Assembly: GCF_014645655.1 (NCBI RefSeq) | Contig: NZ_BMMD01000012.1 | Location: 1 to 64,000 of the forward strand | Origin: Agromyces bauzanensis | GTDB taxonomy: Bacteria > Actinomycetota > Actinomycetes > Actinomycetales > Microbacteriaceae | Direction of reading: 5' to 3' | Length of the DNA: 64,000 nt | Shown here: in pieces, positions 33,324-40,870 of the stretch | How the letters are laid out: the number at the start of each line of letters is the position of its first letter | How positions within the stretch are numbered: position 1 is the first letter of the stretch | The notes under the pieces: model-generated | What the model was told of the DNA's origin: nothing | Databases searched by the model: none | Seen by the model: only the letters and a program-made list of their open reading frames with translations | Position numbers and translations under genes: made by a program

Positions 33324-34721
33324 TCAGACCACGACGCGCTCGAGCTCGGCTACGAGCAGCGCGCCGAACGCGACCGTGTGCTCGATGCGACCGCCGCCCG
33401 CGGCGAGCGTGATCACCCAGCGGAACGCCGTCCTCGTGAAGAGCACGTGCACGTCCACTGCGCCGTCCGCACCGATCGCGTATGAGGCGGCGACCGGCTC
33501 CTCGACCCCGCCGACCGCGCTTCGGCCGGGCGACCAGCGGCCGTGGGCGGCGCGTATGCGATGGACCTCTCCCGCTCGGACGAAGGTGATCGCGACGCCG
33601 CCCTCGCCGGGCGCCAGCGTCATGGACTCGATTCGCGCGGCGTTCGGCATGGCCGTGTAATGACGCCTCGGCACATGGCCGGCGGCGCCCCGCGGGAGCG
33701 GCACGACGAGATCCGGGCGGCCGAACGGTTCGCCCGCGAGTGGCTCGTCCGGAGCGGCATCCAAGCGCCCGAGCAGCGTCGTCCAGATCGCCGTGATCTC
33801 GAGCTCCATGTGAGGCTCGCCCGCCGTCAGAGCCACCACCATGTCCTCTTGGGGCCAGACCAGGATGTACTGGCCCCACGCGCCGTCGGCGCGGTACGCG
33901 CCGTGTCGCGTCCGCCAGAACTGGTAGCCGTAGCCCATCGCCCAGTCTTCGCCGAGGTCGTCGTTGCGGCAGTCGACGTGCCGCGAGGTGGCGGCGTCGA
34001 CCCACGCCGACGGCACGAGCTGCCGACCCTGCCACTCGCCGCGCTGGAGGAGCAGCTGGCCGATGACCGCCATGTCCAGGGGCCGCAGCGACAGCCCCCA
34101 GCCGCCGACGTCGACACCACGTGGGCACTGCTCCCACGTCGGCCGTTCGATGCCGAGGGGCCGGAAGAGCCGCGACTCGAGGTAGTCGGTCAACCGCTGT
34201 CGCGCATGTCGCTGGACGATCGCCGATAGCAGGTAGGTCGCGCCCGAGTTGTACACGAAGCGCGTTCCCGGCTCGAGATCGATCGGCAGCGCGAGGATGG
34301 CGCGCACCCAGTTCGTCTCGCTCCGTCCGAGCGTCCGCCCGAACGGCTCGACCGTGTCGGCCGCGTGCCCGCTCGTCATCGTCAGCAGGTGTTCCACGCG
34401 CAGGTCGCGCAGTCGCGGCTGCGGGTGCTCGGGGACGTCTTCCGGGAGCAGGTCAACGATCCGATCGTCGAGCGCGAACAGTCCCTCGTCGATCGCCAGG
34501 CCCACGGCGAGCGACGTCACGCTCTTGCTCACCGAGAACAGCGTGTGCGGCTCGTCGACGCGGTACGGATGCCACGCCGCCTCCGCGACGACGGCGCCGG
34601 CGCGGACCACGACGACACTGTGGACGCCCCCGATGCGGTCGAGCTCCGACACGAAGTCGCCGATCGCAGCTTCGGGGATCCCGGCCGCGGCGGGCGTGGA
34701 TCGGCTCGGGCGGATCGTCAT
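33324..34721 (-). CDS. Serine hydrolase of the beta-lactamase / class C family
   Basis: 465 residues. HTLFSVSKSVTSLAVG contains the catalytic S63-x-x-K66, FVYNSGATYLL the Tyr157 motif, and TMTSGHAADT is typical of family members. The C-terminal 130 residues form a separate beta-rich domain. No signal peptide, so it is cytoplasmic. In carbohydrate clusters such proteins often act as acetyl-sugar or other esterases, which is a guess here. Start ATG 34721 (MTIRPSRS) has GAGGAG upstream. It is divergent from the GH140-like operon and shares LacI site 6 with it. Confidence 0.82.
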   Translation of the reverse strand: MTIRPSRSTPAAAGIPEAAIGDFVSELDRIGGVHSVVVVRAGAVVAEAAWHPYRVDEPHTLFSVSKSVTSLAVGLAIDEGLFALDDRIVDLLPEDVPEHPQPRLRDLRVEHLLTMTSGHAADTVEPFGRTLGRSETNWVRAILALPIDLEPGTRFVYNSGATYLLSAIVQRHARQRLTDYLESRLFRPLGIERPTWEQCPRGVDVGGWGLSLRPLDMAVIGQLLLQRGEWQGRQLVPSAWVDAATSRHVDCRNDDLGEDWAMGYGYQFWRTRHGAYRADGAWGQYILVWPQEDMVVALTAGEPHMELEITAIWTTLLGRLDAAPDEPLAGEPFGRPDLVVPLPRGAAGHVPRRHYTAMPNAARIESMTLAPGEGGVAITFVRAGEVHRIRAAHGRWSPGRSAVGGVEEPVAASYAIGADGAVDVHVLFTRTAFRWVITLAAGGGRIEHTVAFGALLVAELERVVV

Positions 34722-34758
34722 CGGACTCCTCTCGGATGAGTGTGACGTTAGTGTATCC

Positions 34759-34770
34759 TGAACCGGTTCA
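34759..34770. promoter_or_regulatory. LacI-type operator TGAACCGGTTCA (site 6)
   Basis: Perfect palindrome, extended CTGAACCGGTTCAG at 34758-34771, in the 92-bp gap between the divergent serine hydrolase and GH140-like genes. It can control both, including the LacI gene at the end of the plus-strand operon, giving autoregulation. It is the left end of the 57-bp repeat. Confidence 0.87.
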
Positions 34771-34816
34771 GATTCGCATCGGCGCGAAGCACGCGCCGCT
34801 GACCGAGGACGGGATG
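34760..34816 (+). repeat. 57-bp dispersed repeat, copy B (operator plus leader)
   Basis: It matches 15816-15872 of the opposite strand at 54 of 57 positions. It includes most of the LacI operator and the whole leader up to and including the ATG of the GH140-like gene. The second half (CGCGCCGCTGACCGA) has an inverted-repeat flavour with the preceding CGGCGCGAAGC. Confidence 0.75.
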
Positions 34817-36097
34817 AACCCCTTGTCAATCAACATCACAGCGTCCGGCACCGGAATCGAGCGCGACGGAGCGTTCCTACCGCTGCTGATCGACACGAAC
34901 TGGGCGGCCTTCTCCGACGTGCCCGAGGGCGAGTGGCGCCTGTACCTCCGACTGCGCCGTCGTCAGGGCTTCACCGCGGTGATCGTCACGGTGCTGCCGA
35001 TCGTGCACGACCGCACCGAGGGACGCGAGAGCCGCTACCCCTTCGCCCGGCGCCCGGACGGCACGTTCGACTGGGCGACGCCGGAAGCGGACTATGTCGG
35101 GCATGTCCGGCGGTACGTCGAGATCGCACGCCGCGAGTTCGGTCTCGAGGTCTTCGTCACCGTGCTGTGGAACAACTACCTGCCCGGGACGTGGGGCTCG
35201 CGACTCGAGCCGTACGTCGTGATGCCGGCCGACGTCCGGCGCGCGCACGTCGAGCGAGTCGTCGACGCGCTCGCCGATCTCGAGCCGGTCTTCGTCGTCA
35301 GCGGCGACGACGGCTTCGACTCGGCGGAGGCCAATGACGCCTATCGCGAGACGATCGCGACGATGCGCGAACGCGCTCCGGATGCGCTTGTGACCACCCA
35401 CGGAGCGCCCGCCGCCCAGATCCCGGACGACATCCTCGATCGGCTCGACCTGTACCTCTTCCAGTCCGGGCACAACGTCGCCCAGCAGGCGCTCGCCTGG
35501 GAGACAGCTGAGCGTCTCGCGGCGCGGACGCCGCGCAAGCCCGTCGTCAACGTCGAGCCGCCCTACGAAAGACACGGAATGGTCGGCGGTTCCGGTCGCT
35601 GGAGCAGTTCGGACGTGCGGCGTGCCTCGTGGGCGGGCGTGCTCGCCGGGGCCGGGGCAGGCGTGGGCTATGCCGCGCATGGCGTCTGGATGTGGTCGAC
35701 CGCAGAGGGCAGGTTCCTCTTCGCTCACGGGTCCCAGGAACCGGCGACGTGGGTCGAGGCGATGACGTTTCCCGGCGTGCACGACATCGCGCTGCTCGGA
35801 TACCTCATCCGCACGCACCGGCTCGACCGTACGACGCCGGGGTCGCACCCGCTCGCCGAGATCGATCCGCGCTTCCGTCTCGCGGTCACCGCCGACGACT
35901 CGCTCCTCGCCTTGTACTTCCCGTATGATCGGCCCGTGGAGCTTGCCCGCGACTTCGCGGACTACGTCGTTTCGGCTTGGGACCTCGCCGCCCGGGCGCC
36001 GTTCGTCCCCGAACTCATTCGGGAGGGCAAGGCGACTCACCTCCGCCCGGCAGGCGTCGCGGAGGACGCGCTGATCGTCGCCGAGCGGCGCCGATGA
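34814..36097 (+). CDS. GH140/DUF4038-like (apiosidase-like) TIM-barrel protein
   Basis: 427 residues, no signal peptide. FLPLLIDTNWAAFSDVPEGEWRLYLRLRRRQGFTAVIV is the characteristic start of DUF4038/apiosidase-like proteins (pattern LxDTxWxxF...YLxxRxxxGFT). The barrel continues with LFQSGHN, VVNVEPPYE (a candidate catalytic Glu) and YAAHGVWMW. GH140 members cleave apiose in rhamnogalacturonan II, and many DUF4038 proteins are uncharacterised. The ATG ends the 57-bp repeat, with GAGGACGGG before it. First gene of an operon with SDR, dehydratase and LacI genes, joined by ATGA overlap. Confidence 0.72.
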   Translation: MNPLSINITASGTGIERDGAFLPLLIDTNWAAFSDVPEGEWRLYLRLRRRQGFTAVIVTVLPIVHDRTEGRESRYPFARRPDGTFDWATPEADYVGHVRRYVEIARREFGLEVFVTVLWNNYLPGTWGSRLEPYVVMPADVRRAHVERVVDALADLEPVFVVSGDDGFDSAEANDAYRETIATMRERAPDALVTTHGAPAAQIPDDILDRLDLYLFQSGHNVAQQALAWETAERLAARTPRKPVVNVEPPYERHGMVGGSGRWSSSDVRRASWAGVLAGAGAGVGYAAHGVWMWSTAEGRFLFAHGSQEPATWVEAMTFPGVHDIALLGYLIRTHRLDRTTPGSHPLAEIDPRFRLAVTADDSLLALYFPYDRPVELARDFADYVVSAWDLAARAPFVPELIREGKATHLRPAGVAEDALIVAERRR

Positions 36098-36951
36098 GCT
36101 TGCCGAGGGTGCTCGTGACCGGCGGTGGCGGACTGGTCGGCTCTGCCGTCGTGCGGCGCCTCCTCAACGTCGGCCATCCCGTCACGATGATCTCCCGATC
36201 GAGCCAGACCGCTCCTGAGGGCGTGCGCGTCGTACGCGGTGACATCCGCGATCCGGACGTCGTGACGGCAGCTCTTGCGGACGTGGACGCCGTGGCCCAC
36301 CTCGCAGGGATTCCGAATGCCTGGGACGCGGCACCCGAGCAGGTGTTCGCCAACAACGCGGAGGCCACCTTCACGCTGCTGTGGCGGGCAGCGGAGGCCG
36401 GCGTGCGCCGTTTCGCCGTCGCAGGAAGCGTCAACGCGACGGGACTCATCATGAACCCGCGTCGGCACCTCCCCGACCGCTTTCCCGTCGACGAGCGGAC
36501 GATCGGCGAGATCGCCGACCCGTACTCCCTGAGCAAGCGAGTCGACGAGCTCACCGCGGAGGCTGTCGCGGCCCGGTTCGCGGCGACGATCGTCGTGCTG
36601 CGGCTTCCGCTCGTCGTGCCTCCGGCGGACGCGGAAGGCCTCCTCGCCTACCAGGCCGAGCGGTCGGCGCAGTGCGCCGGCGACGGCTGGGGATGGCTCG
36701 ACTCGCGCGATGCCGCCGAGGCGTTCCGTCTCGCGCTCACCCGGCCCCTCAGCGGATGCCACACGCTGCAGGTCGCCGCGAAGACGGTCTTCAGCACCAC
36801 GCCGACCGAGGAGCTGATCCGCACGTTCGCGCCGGGCGTGCAGAGAGCCACCGCCTATCCCGGTCGCACCGCTCCGATCGATACGACGCTCGCGGAGCGC
36901 ATACTCGGCTTCGTCCCTCGCTACGACGAGCCGGGTCAGGAGGATTCGTGA
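36094..36951 (+). CDS. Extended SDR, NAD-dependent sugar dehydrogenase/epimerase-like
   Basis: 285 residues. VLVTGGGGLVGSAVVRRL is the nucleotide-binding motif, VVRGDIRDPDVV and DAVAHLAGIPNAWD follow, and DPYSLSKRVDE has the catalytic YxxxK (the Ser is in AVAGSVNAT). Extended SDRs of this form include nucleotide-sugar epimerases and uronate/aldose 1-dehydrogenases. Placed between a glycosidase and an aldonate dehydratase, oxidation of the free sugar or uronate to a lactone is the most economical role; this is inference. It overlaps both neighbours (ATGA, GTGA). Confidence 0.72.
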   Translation: MSLPRVLVTGGGGLVGSAVVRRLLNVGHPVTMISRSSQTAPEGVRVVRGDIRDPDVVTAALADVDAVAHLAGIPNAWDAAPEQVFANNAEATFTLLWRAAEAGVRRFAVAGSVNATGLIMNPRRHLPDRFPVDERTIGEIADPYSLSKRVDELTAEAVAARFAATIVVLRLPLVVPPADAEGLLAYQAERSAQCAGDGWGWLDSRDAAEAFRLALTRPLSGCHTLQVAAKTVFSTTPTEELIRTFAPGVQRATAYPGRTAPIDTTLAERILGFVPRYDEPGQEDS

Positions 36952-38096
36952 AGATCAGCTCCGTCGAGACGTTCATCCTGGGAGAGCGGCAGCTCCTCGT
37001 GCGAATCGGCACCGATGCCGGGCTCGCCGGATGGGGCGATGCCACCCTCGAGCATCGCGTCGGCACGGTCGCCGCGGCGATCCGGGAGATGTCCGGACTG
37101 CTGCTCGGGAAGGATCCCCTTCCGGTCACCGATCACTGGAACCGCCTGATGCGCAGCGGGTTCTATCGCGGGGGCGCAGTGCTTTCCTCGGCGGTCGCCG
37201 GGCTCGATCAAGCGCTGTGGGACCTGCGCGGGCGGCACTACGAGGCGCCGATCCACGTGCTCCTCGGCGGCCCCGTCCGCGAACGCGTCCGGCTCTACAC
37301 CCACACGTGGGGTAGCCCGGGGCAGACCGGCAACCCCGAGCGCGCGAGGGAACTCGCCGAGCGCGGCTACACCCTCGTCAAGGCGTCGATCGCAGGGCCG
37401 GTCGACTTCCTCGCCCGCCCGGAGCACGTCGCTCGTTTCGTTGCTGACCTCGAGGCCCTGCGCGAGGCGGTCGGTCCGGGCGCCGACTTCGCGATCGATC
37501 TGCATGGCCGTGTGTCGGTCCCGCATGCGCGCAGGCTCGCCGATGCCGTCGCGCACACCGCGCCCGCGTTCCTGGAAGAGCCCCTTCGGCCGGAGCACTC
37601 GCGACAGCTCGAGCGTGTCACGGCAGCGACCACAGTGCCGATCGCCGTCGGCGAGCGCCTCTTCTCGCGCGAGGAGTTCCTGCCCGTGCTGCAGGCCGGC
37701 ATCGCGATCGCCCAGCCCGACCTCTCGCATGCGGGCGGGATCACGGAGTGCTTCCGCATCGCGACGCTCGCCGAGAGCTTCGACGTGCAGATCGCACCGC
37801 ACTGCCCGCTCGGACCGGTGGCGCTGGCCGCCTGCGTCCAGCTCGACCTCGCCGTGCCGAACTTCTACGCGCAGGAGCACATCATCGACCTCGGGTCCGC
37901 GGCATCCGACGATCTGAGCATCCTCACCGATCCCGGAGTCCTGGTCGCCCGGGACGGTCACATCGAGCGCCCGACGGGCCCCGGCCTGGGCATCGACATC
38001 GACGAGGAGCTCGTGCGGCAGCGCGCCGAAGAGGTCGGCATCCCACACGGCAACCCCGCGTGGGACTACCCTGACGGGAGCTTCGCAGAGTGGTGA
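36948..38096 (+). CDS. Enolase-superfamily sugar-acid dehydratase, D-galactonate dehydratase-like
   Basis: 382 residues of the mandelate racemase/muconate lactonizing group. FAIDLHGRVS gives D184 and H186, FLEEPL gives E210, VGERLFS gives E236, IAPHCPLGP gives H285, and YAQEH gives E310. These six positions agree almost exactly with the metal ligands and catalytic residues I recall for E. coli DgoD (183, 185, 209, 235, 285, 310). It should dehydrate D-galactonate or a similar aldonate to a 2-keto-3-deoxy acid, the substrate of the kinase and aldolase at 5976-7498. Start GTG 36948 overlaps the SDR stop, with AGGAGG upstream. Confidence 0.85.
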   Translation: MKISSVETFILGERQLLVRIGTDAGLAGWGDATLEHRVGTVAAAIREMSGLLLGKDPLPVTDHWNRLMRSGFYRGGAVLSSAVAGLDQALWDLRGRHYEAPIHVLLGGPVRERVRLYTHTWGSPGQTGNPERARELAERGYTLVKASIAGPVDFLARPEHVARFVADLEALREAVGPGADFAIDLHGRVSVPHARRLADAVAHTAPAFLEEPLRPEHSRQLERVTAATTVPIAVGERLFSREEFLPVLQAGIAIAQPDLSHAGGITECFRIATLAESFDVQIAPHCPLGPVALAACVQLDLAVPNFYAQEHIIDLGSAASDDLSILTDPGVLVARDGHIERPTGPGLGIDIDEELVRQRAEEVGIPHGNPAWDYPDGSFAEW

Positions 38097-38117
38097 GGCA
38101 GGGATGAACGGGAAGCG

Positions 38118-39155
38118 ATGAGCAGGGAAGCGGGCCGGCGTCCGGTGCGGATCAGCGACGTGGCCGCGGCGGCGGGCGTCAGCAAGGCGCTCGTCTCCTA
38201 CGCGCTCAACGACCGCCCGGGCGTGAGTGAGTCGACTCGTGCGCACATCGCCGCGGTGGCCCGGAGCATGGGGTGGACGCCGAGCGTTCGCGCGCGTTCG
38301 CTCTCCTCCAACCGCGCGTACGCCATCGGCCTGGTCTTCGAGATCAGCGTCGAAGCGCTCGCGTCAGACGAGTGGGTCATGAGCTTCATGGCGGGGATGC
38401 AGAGCGTGCTCGCCGCGGCGCAGTACGCGCTGGTGACCGAGGTCGTCGCCGACTCGGCCACGGAGATCGCTGCCTACTCCCAGCTCGCACGCGACGGCAG
38501 GATCGACGGCATCGTCCTGATGGACCCGCAGCGCGACGATCGCCGCATGGCGATGCTCGACGACTTGGGCCTCCCGTACGTCAGCCTGGGGCCGACCGCG
38601 AGGCCGACGGACATGCCAGTACTGGTCTACGACGAGGCCCCGGCGATCACCGCGGTGGTCGATCACCTCGTCGGACTCGGGCATCGGCGCATCGCACAGG
38701 TGTGCGGGCCGCAGACGACTCCGTCCGCGTCGCTGCGGCGACGACTGTACCAGCGAGCGCTTGAGGCGCACGGCGTCGACGGCGGATGGTGGATCGAGAG
38801 CGACTACACCGCGCCGGGCGGACGCAACGCGACCACCATGCTGCTCGCCGATCCCGATCCGCCCACAGCCGTCATCTACTCGAACGACATCATGGCCATC
38901 GGCGGAATGAGCGGTGCGATCAACGCCGGGCTCCGCGTTCCCGACGACCTGTCGGTCGTGGGCTGGGACGGGATCACCGTGGCCCAATATCTCCATCCGG
39001 CACTATCGACCGTGAGCCAGCACCCGTACGAGGACGGACGCACAGCGGCGAGCGTGCTGCTCGAGGCCATTGAGGGCCGGAGGTTCCAGCAGACCGTGTC
39101 CACGGCCGACCCGACGTTCGTGCCGAGGGAGTCGAGTGCGCGCGCCCCGAGGTGA
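38118..39155 (+). CDS. LacI-family repressor of the sugar-polymer regulon
   Basis: 345 residues. The N-terminal helix-turn-helix is VRISDVAAAAGVSKALVSYALNDRPGVSESTR, followed by the hinge RARSLSSNRA whose Leu inserts into a central CpG. The periplasmic-binding-like domain has YAIGLVFE, DGIVLMDPQ, VIYSNDIMAIGG and LSVVGWDGI. It lies 21 bp after the dehydratase gene and ends the operon, so it probably represses its own operon through site 6. The only repeated LacI-like operator in the window, TGAACCGGTTCA, is therefore assigned to it. The inducer is unknown; an intermediate or oligosaccharide of the pathway is likely. Confidence 0.88.
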   Translation: MSREAGRRPVRISDVAAAAGVSKALVSYALNDRPGVSESTRAHIAAVARSMGWTPSVRARSLSSNRAYAIGLVFEISVEALASDEWVMSFMAGMQSVLAAAQYALVTEVVADSATEIAAYSQLARDGRIDGIVLMDPQRDDRRMAMLDDLGLPYVSLGPTARPTDMPVLVYDEAPAITAVVDHLVGLGHRRIAQVCGPQTTPSASLRRRLYQRALEAHGVDGGWWIESDYTAPGGRNATTMLLADPDPPTAVIYSNDIMAIGGMSGAINAGLRVPDDLSVVGWDGITVAQYLHPALSTVSQHPYEDGRTAASVLLEAIEGRRFQQTVSTADPTFVPRESSARAPR

Positions 39156-39193
39156 CGCACGGCCTCTCGACGGGACTCGCCCGCAACTTCCGC

Positions 39194-39320
39194 TTCGGTG
39201 CGCAGAAACCTCCATCACGACCGCGAACGAGGCCTGATCGACCCTGCGGTGCAGTTTCTGCAGCGAACGGAAGAACGACCCGCTCTGCAGCTTCGGCGGT
39301 CGCAGTTCGAGATGCCGGCG
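39194..39320 (-). pseudogene. IS256-family transposase fragment
   Basis: One minus-strand frame contains HLELRPPKLQSGSFF, then RRVDQASFAVVMEV. This is the conserved N-terminal third of IS256/mutator transposases (usual form IELxIPKLRxGSFFPS...RRRVDQALFAVVMEAY). The stretch ends after about 42 codons with no DDE motif downstream. It is a short relic in the gene-poor stretch 39156-40108. Confidence 0.6.
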
Positions 39321-39879
39321 GGCGCGCGCCGCGACGACAGCCAGGTGTTGGGGGCCACCTTGGCCCGTCGCGGCGCGCTGAACCGCAGGGGCGTACAGTT
39401 CCCGCACACTCTGACCTCGACCGGACATCAACGGCAACGAACGAAACACGATGTTCATCGTGGCCACGCTCTCATGACGCGATGTGACGTGAGCCGGACA
39501 GAACCCTCCAGCCCGCGGCTTCCTGCCCATGCTGCTCGGTCACGTTCCCCGCGTGCGCGGCAGGAGCTGCGACATCCGCGGCGGTGGAGCGGAGGGATCG
39601 TAGCCGGCGGGCCACCAGCCGAAATCCTCGGCGGTGCCATGCACGCGATCGAAGGAGTCCTGCATAGTGGAAGGCTGGCATCAGAAGTAAGCAGTGCTCA
39701 GAATCTCGCCGAAAGGATGCTGCATGCGCCGGGGATTCGACGTGATCCTGACCTTCGTGGACTCGTGAACCCGAGGGACCCCGGCTACGCCGAGGTGGAG
39801 GGCTCGCCCATCTCGGACACCTCGTACGCGACGTACTACGGGATCGGCGCCGCATTCTTCGGCCTGATCACCATCCTCT
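39321..39879. other. Gene-poor stretch of probable debris
   Basis: No intact gene. A plus-strand frame near 39765-39895 reads SYATYYGIGAAFFGLITIL, a membrane-helix-like sequence that may be the end of a lost membrane protein. A minus-strand frame near 39650 starts MQDSFDRVHGTAEDFGWW and stops after about 41 codons. I cannot assign either. The stretch lies between an IS256 relic and a TetR relic. Confidence 0.35.
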
Positions 39880-40003
39880 CGGTGGTCACCCGGTTGCCCG
39901 CGGCACGGCGGCCGTGCCGCGGGCATTGAAAACCCGTGTGCCGCTTCAAGGATCTGTTCTCGCCGGACGGCCGGCGCGCTGGGATGCGCGGACTCGGGTC
40001 GTT
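39880..40003 (-). pseudogene. TetR regulator 5' remnant, relative of the TetR at 20177
   Basis: From GTG 40003 the minus strand reads VANDPSPRIPARRP, then in a shifted frame EQILEAAH, then in another FNARGTAAV. These match MSKDPSPRTP, EEILEAARELFNARGTAAVS of the intact TetR at 20842 in order and spacing. The recognition helix and the rest are missing. At least two frameshifts are present. The control region upstream (40018-40047) is also conserved. Confidence 0.7.
39896..39924. repeat. Perfect 13-bp stem hairpin
   Basis: GCCCGCGGCACGG (39896-39908) and CCGTGCCGCGGGC (39912-39924) pair perfectly around a CGG loop. One arm is the codons for N-A-R-G-T-A of the TetR remnant, so the hairpin may have formed when the gene was broken. 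It could also serve as a terminator for plus-strand transcription. Confidence 0.6.
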
Positions 40004-40017
40004 CGCCACGGCGGCTT

Positions 40018-40047
40018 GAGTATTCTTACTCCAACAAACTGTGTCAA
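40018..40047 (-). promoter_or_regulatory. Relic promoter and palindrome of the TetR remnant
   Basis: On the minus strand TTGACA (40042-40047) is followed by the palindrome GAGTA-AGAA-TACTC (40018-40031). The intact tetR at 20842 has the same order, TTGACA then GAGTA-AA-TACTC, with a spacer two bases shorter. The site may still bind that TetR. Confidence 0.5.
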
Positions 40048-40065
40048 TGAGTTGTGCGCACGGTT

Positions 40066-40082
40066 GCTATATTGGCAATAGC
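40066..40082. promoter_or_regulatory. Palindromic site upstream of the iclR gene
   Basis: GCTAT-ATTGGCA-ATAGC, with inner TATTG-G-CAATA, ends 26 bp before the ATG at 40109. TATATT (40069-40074) within it could be a -10 box. Possible autoregulatory site; not proven. Confidence 0.4.
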
Positions 40083-40108
40083 TGTTGACGCATAGTCCGG
40101 GAGTGCAC

Positions 40109-40861
40109 ATGGCCGTGGAACGGGTGTCGTCCCTGGACAAGGCGCTGAACGTGCTGCTCACCCTGCGCGACGACGGGACGTCGGCGCACGCCGTCGGCGA
40201 CATCGCCCGGGCAACGAATCTCGACAAGGCGCAGGTGTCGCGCTACCTGCAGACGTTCTCCCGCTACGGACTCGTCGAGCGGCTGCCGGGTCGTCAGGGG
40301 TATCGCCTCGGCTGGGGCATCGTGGCCCTGTCGCAGCAGGCCTTCATGTCGCGCGTGCTCACGATGGTCGGGTCGCATATCCGAGCGCTCTGCCGATCGC
40401 TCGAGGAGTCGGTCTTCTTCTCGGTGCGCGAGGGCGACCATGCGGTCACGCTCACGTCTGCCGAGCCGGAACGACGCCTCTACAGCCGCTCGTGGAACGG
40501 CCGGCCCTTCTCGCTCGTCGGGTCGGGGGTCGGGTACGTGCTGCTCGCCGAGTGCCGGGACGAGGAGTTGCGTCAGATCTGGGAGGCCGACTCCGGGAGC
40601 CACTCCTGGGAGCGGGTGCGATCCGGCGTCGACCAGGCGCGCGAGCAGGGGTTCGTGATCGTGCGCGACGAGTTCTCGGAAGGCATCTCGGCCGCGGCGT
40701 TCCCCCTGCGGTTCGAGCGGAACGGACAGGCGACGCTCGTCGGCGCGCTCTCGGTCTCGGCCCCGAGCGAGCGGTTCGAGCGGCATTGCGACGCGATCGT
40801 GAGCGAGCTGAGGGATGCCGCGGCCCGGCTCCGGACCGCTATCTCGGCCGACCCCACGTGA
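40109..40861 (+). CDS. IclR-family transcriptional regulator
   Basis: 250 residues. The N-terminal winged helix is AVERVSSLDKALNVLLTL ... AVGDIARATNLDKAQVSRYLQTFSRYGLVER, and the C-terminal IclR effector domain includes FSVREGDHAVTL and RDEFSEGISAAAFPLRF. Start ATG 40109 has GGGAG six bases upstream; an in-frame TTG at 40085 is unlikely. It converges on the MFS gene of the osmolyte-type importer operon. IclR proteins commonly govern catabolism of small carbon compounds, so that operon and the amidase genes are candidate targets. Inducer unknown. Confidence 0.87.
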   Translation: MAVERVSSLDKALNVLLTLRDDGTSAHAVGDIARATNLDKAQVSRYLQTFSRYGLVERLPGRQGYRLGWGIVALSQQAFMSRVLTMVGSHIRALCRSLEESVFFSVREGDHAVTLTSAEPERRLYSRSWNGRPFSLVGSGVGYVLLAECRDEELRQIWEADSGSHSWERVRSGVDQAREQGFVIVRDEFSEGISAAAFPLRFERNGQATLVGALSVSAPSERFERHCDAIVSELRDAAARLRTAISADPT

Positions 40862-40870
40862 GGCCACCGG

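Noticed and set aside
34121-34813. Open frame extending the GH140-like gene upstream by about 230 codons
   Set aside because: It runs antisense through the serine hydrolase gene and across the operator. The family start block begins just after ATG 34814.
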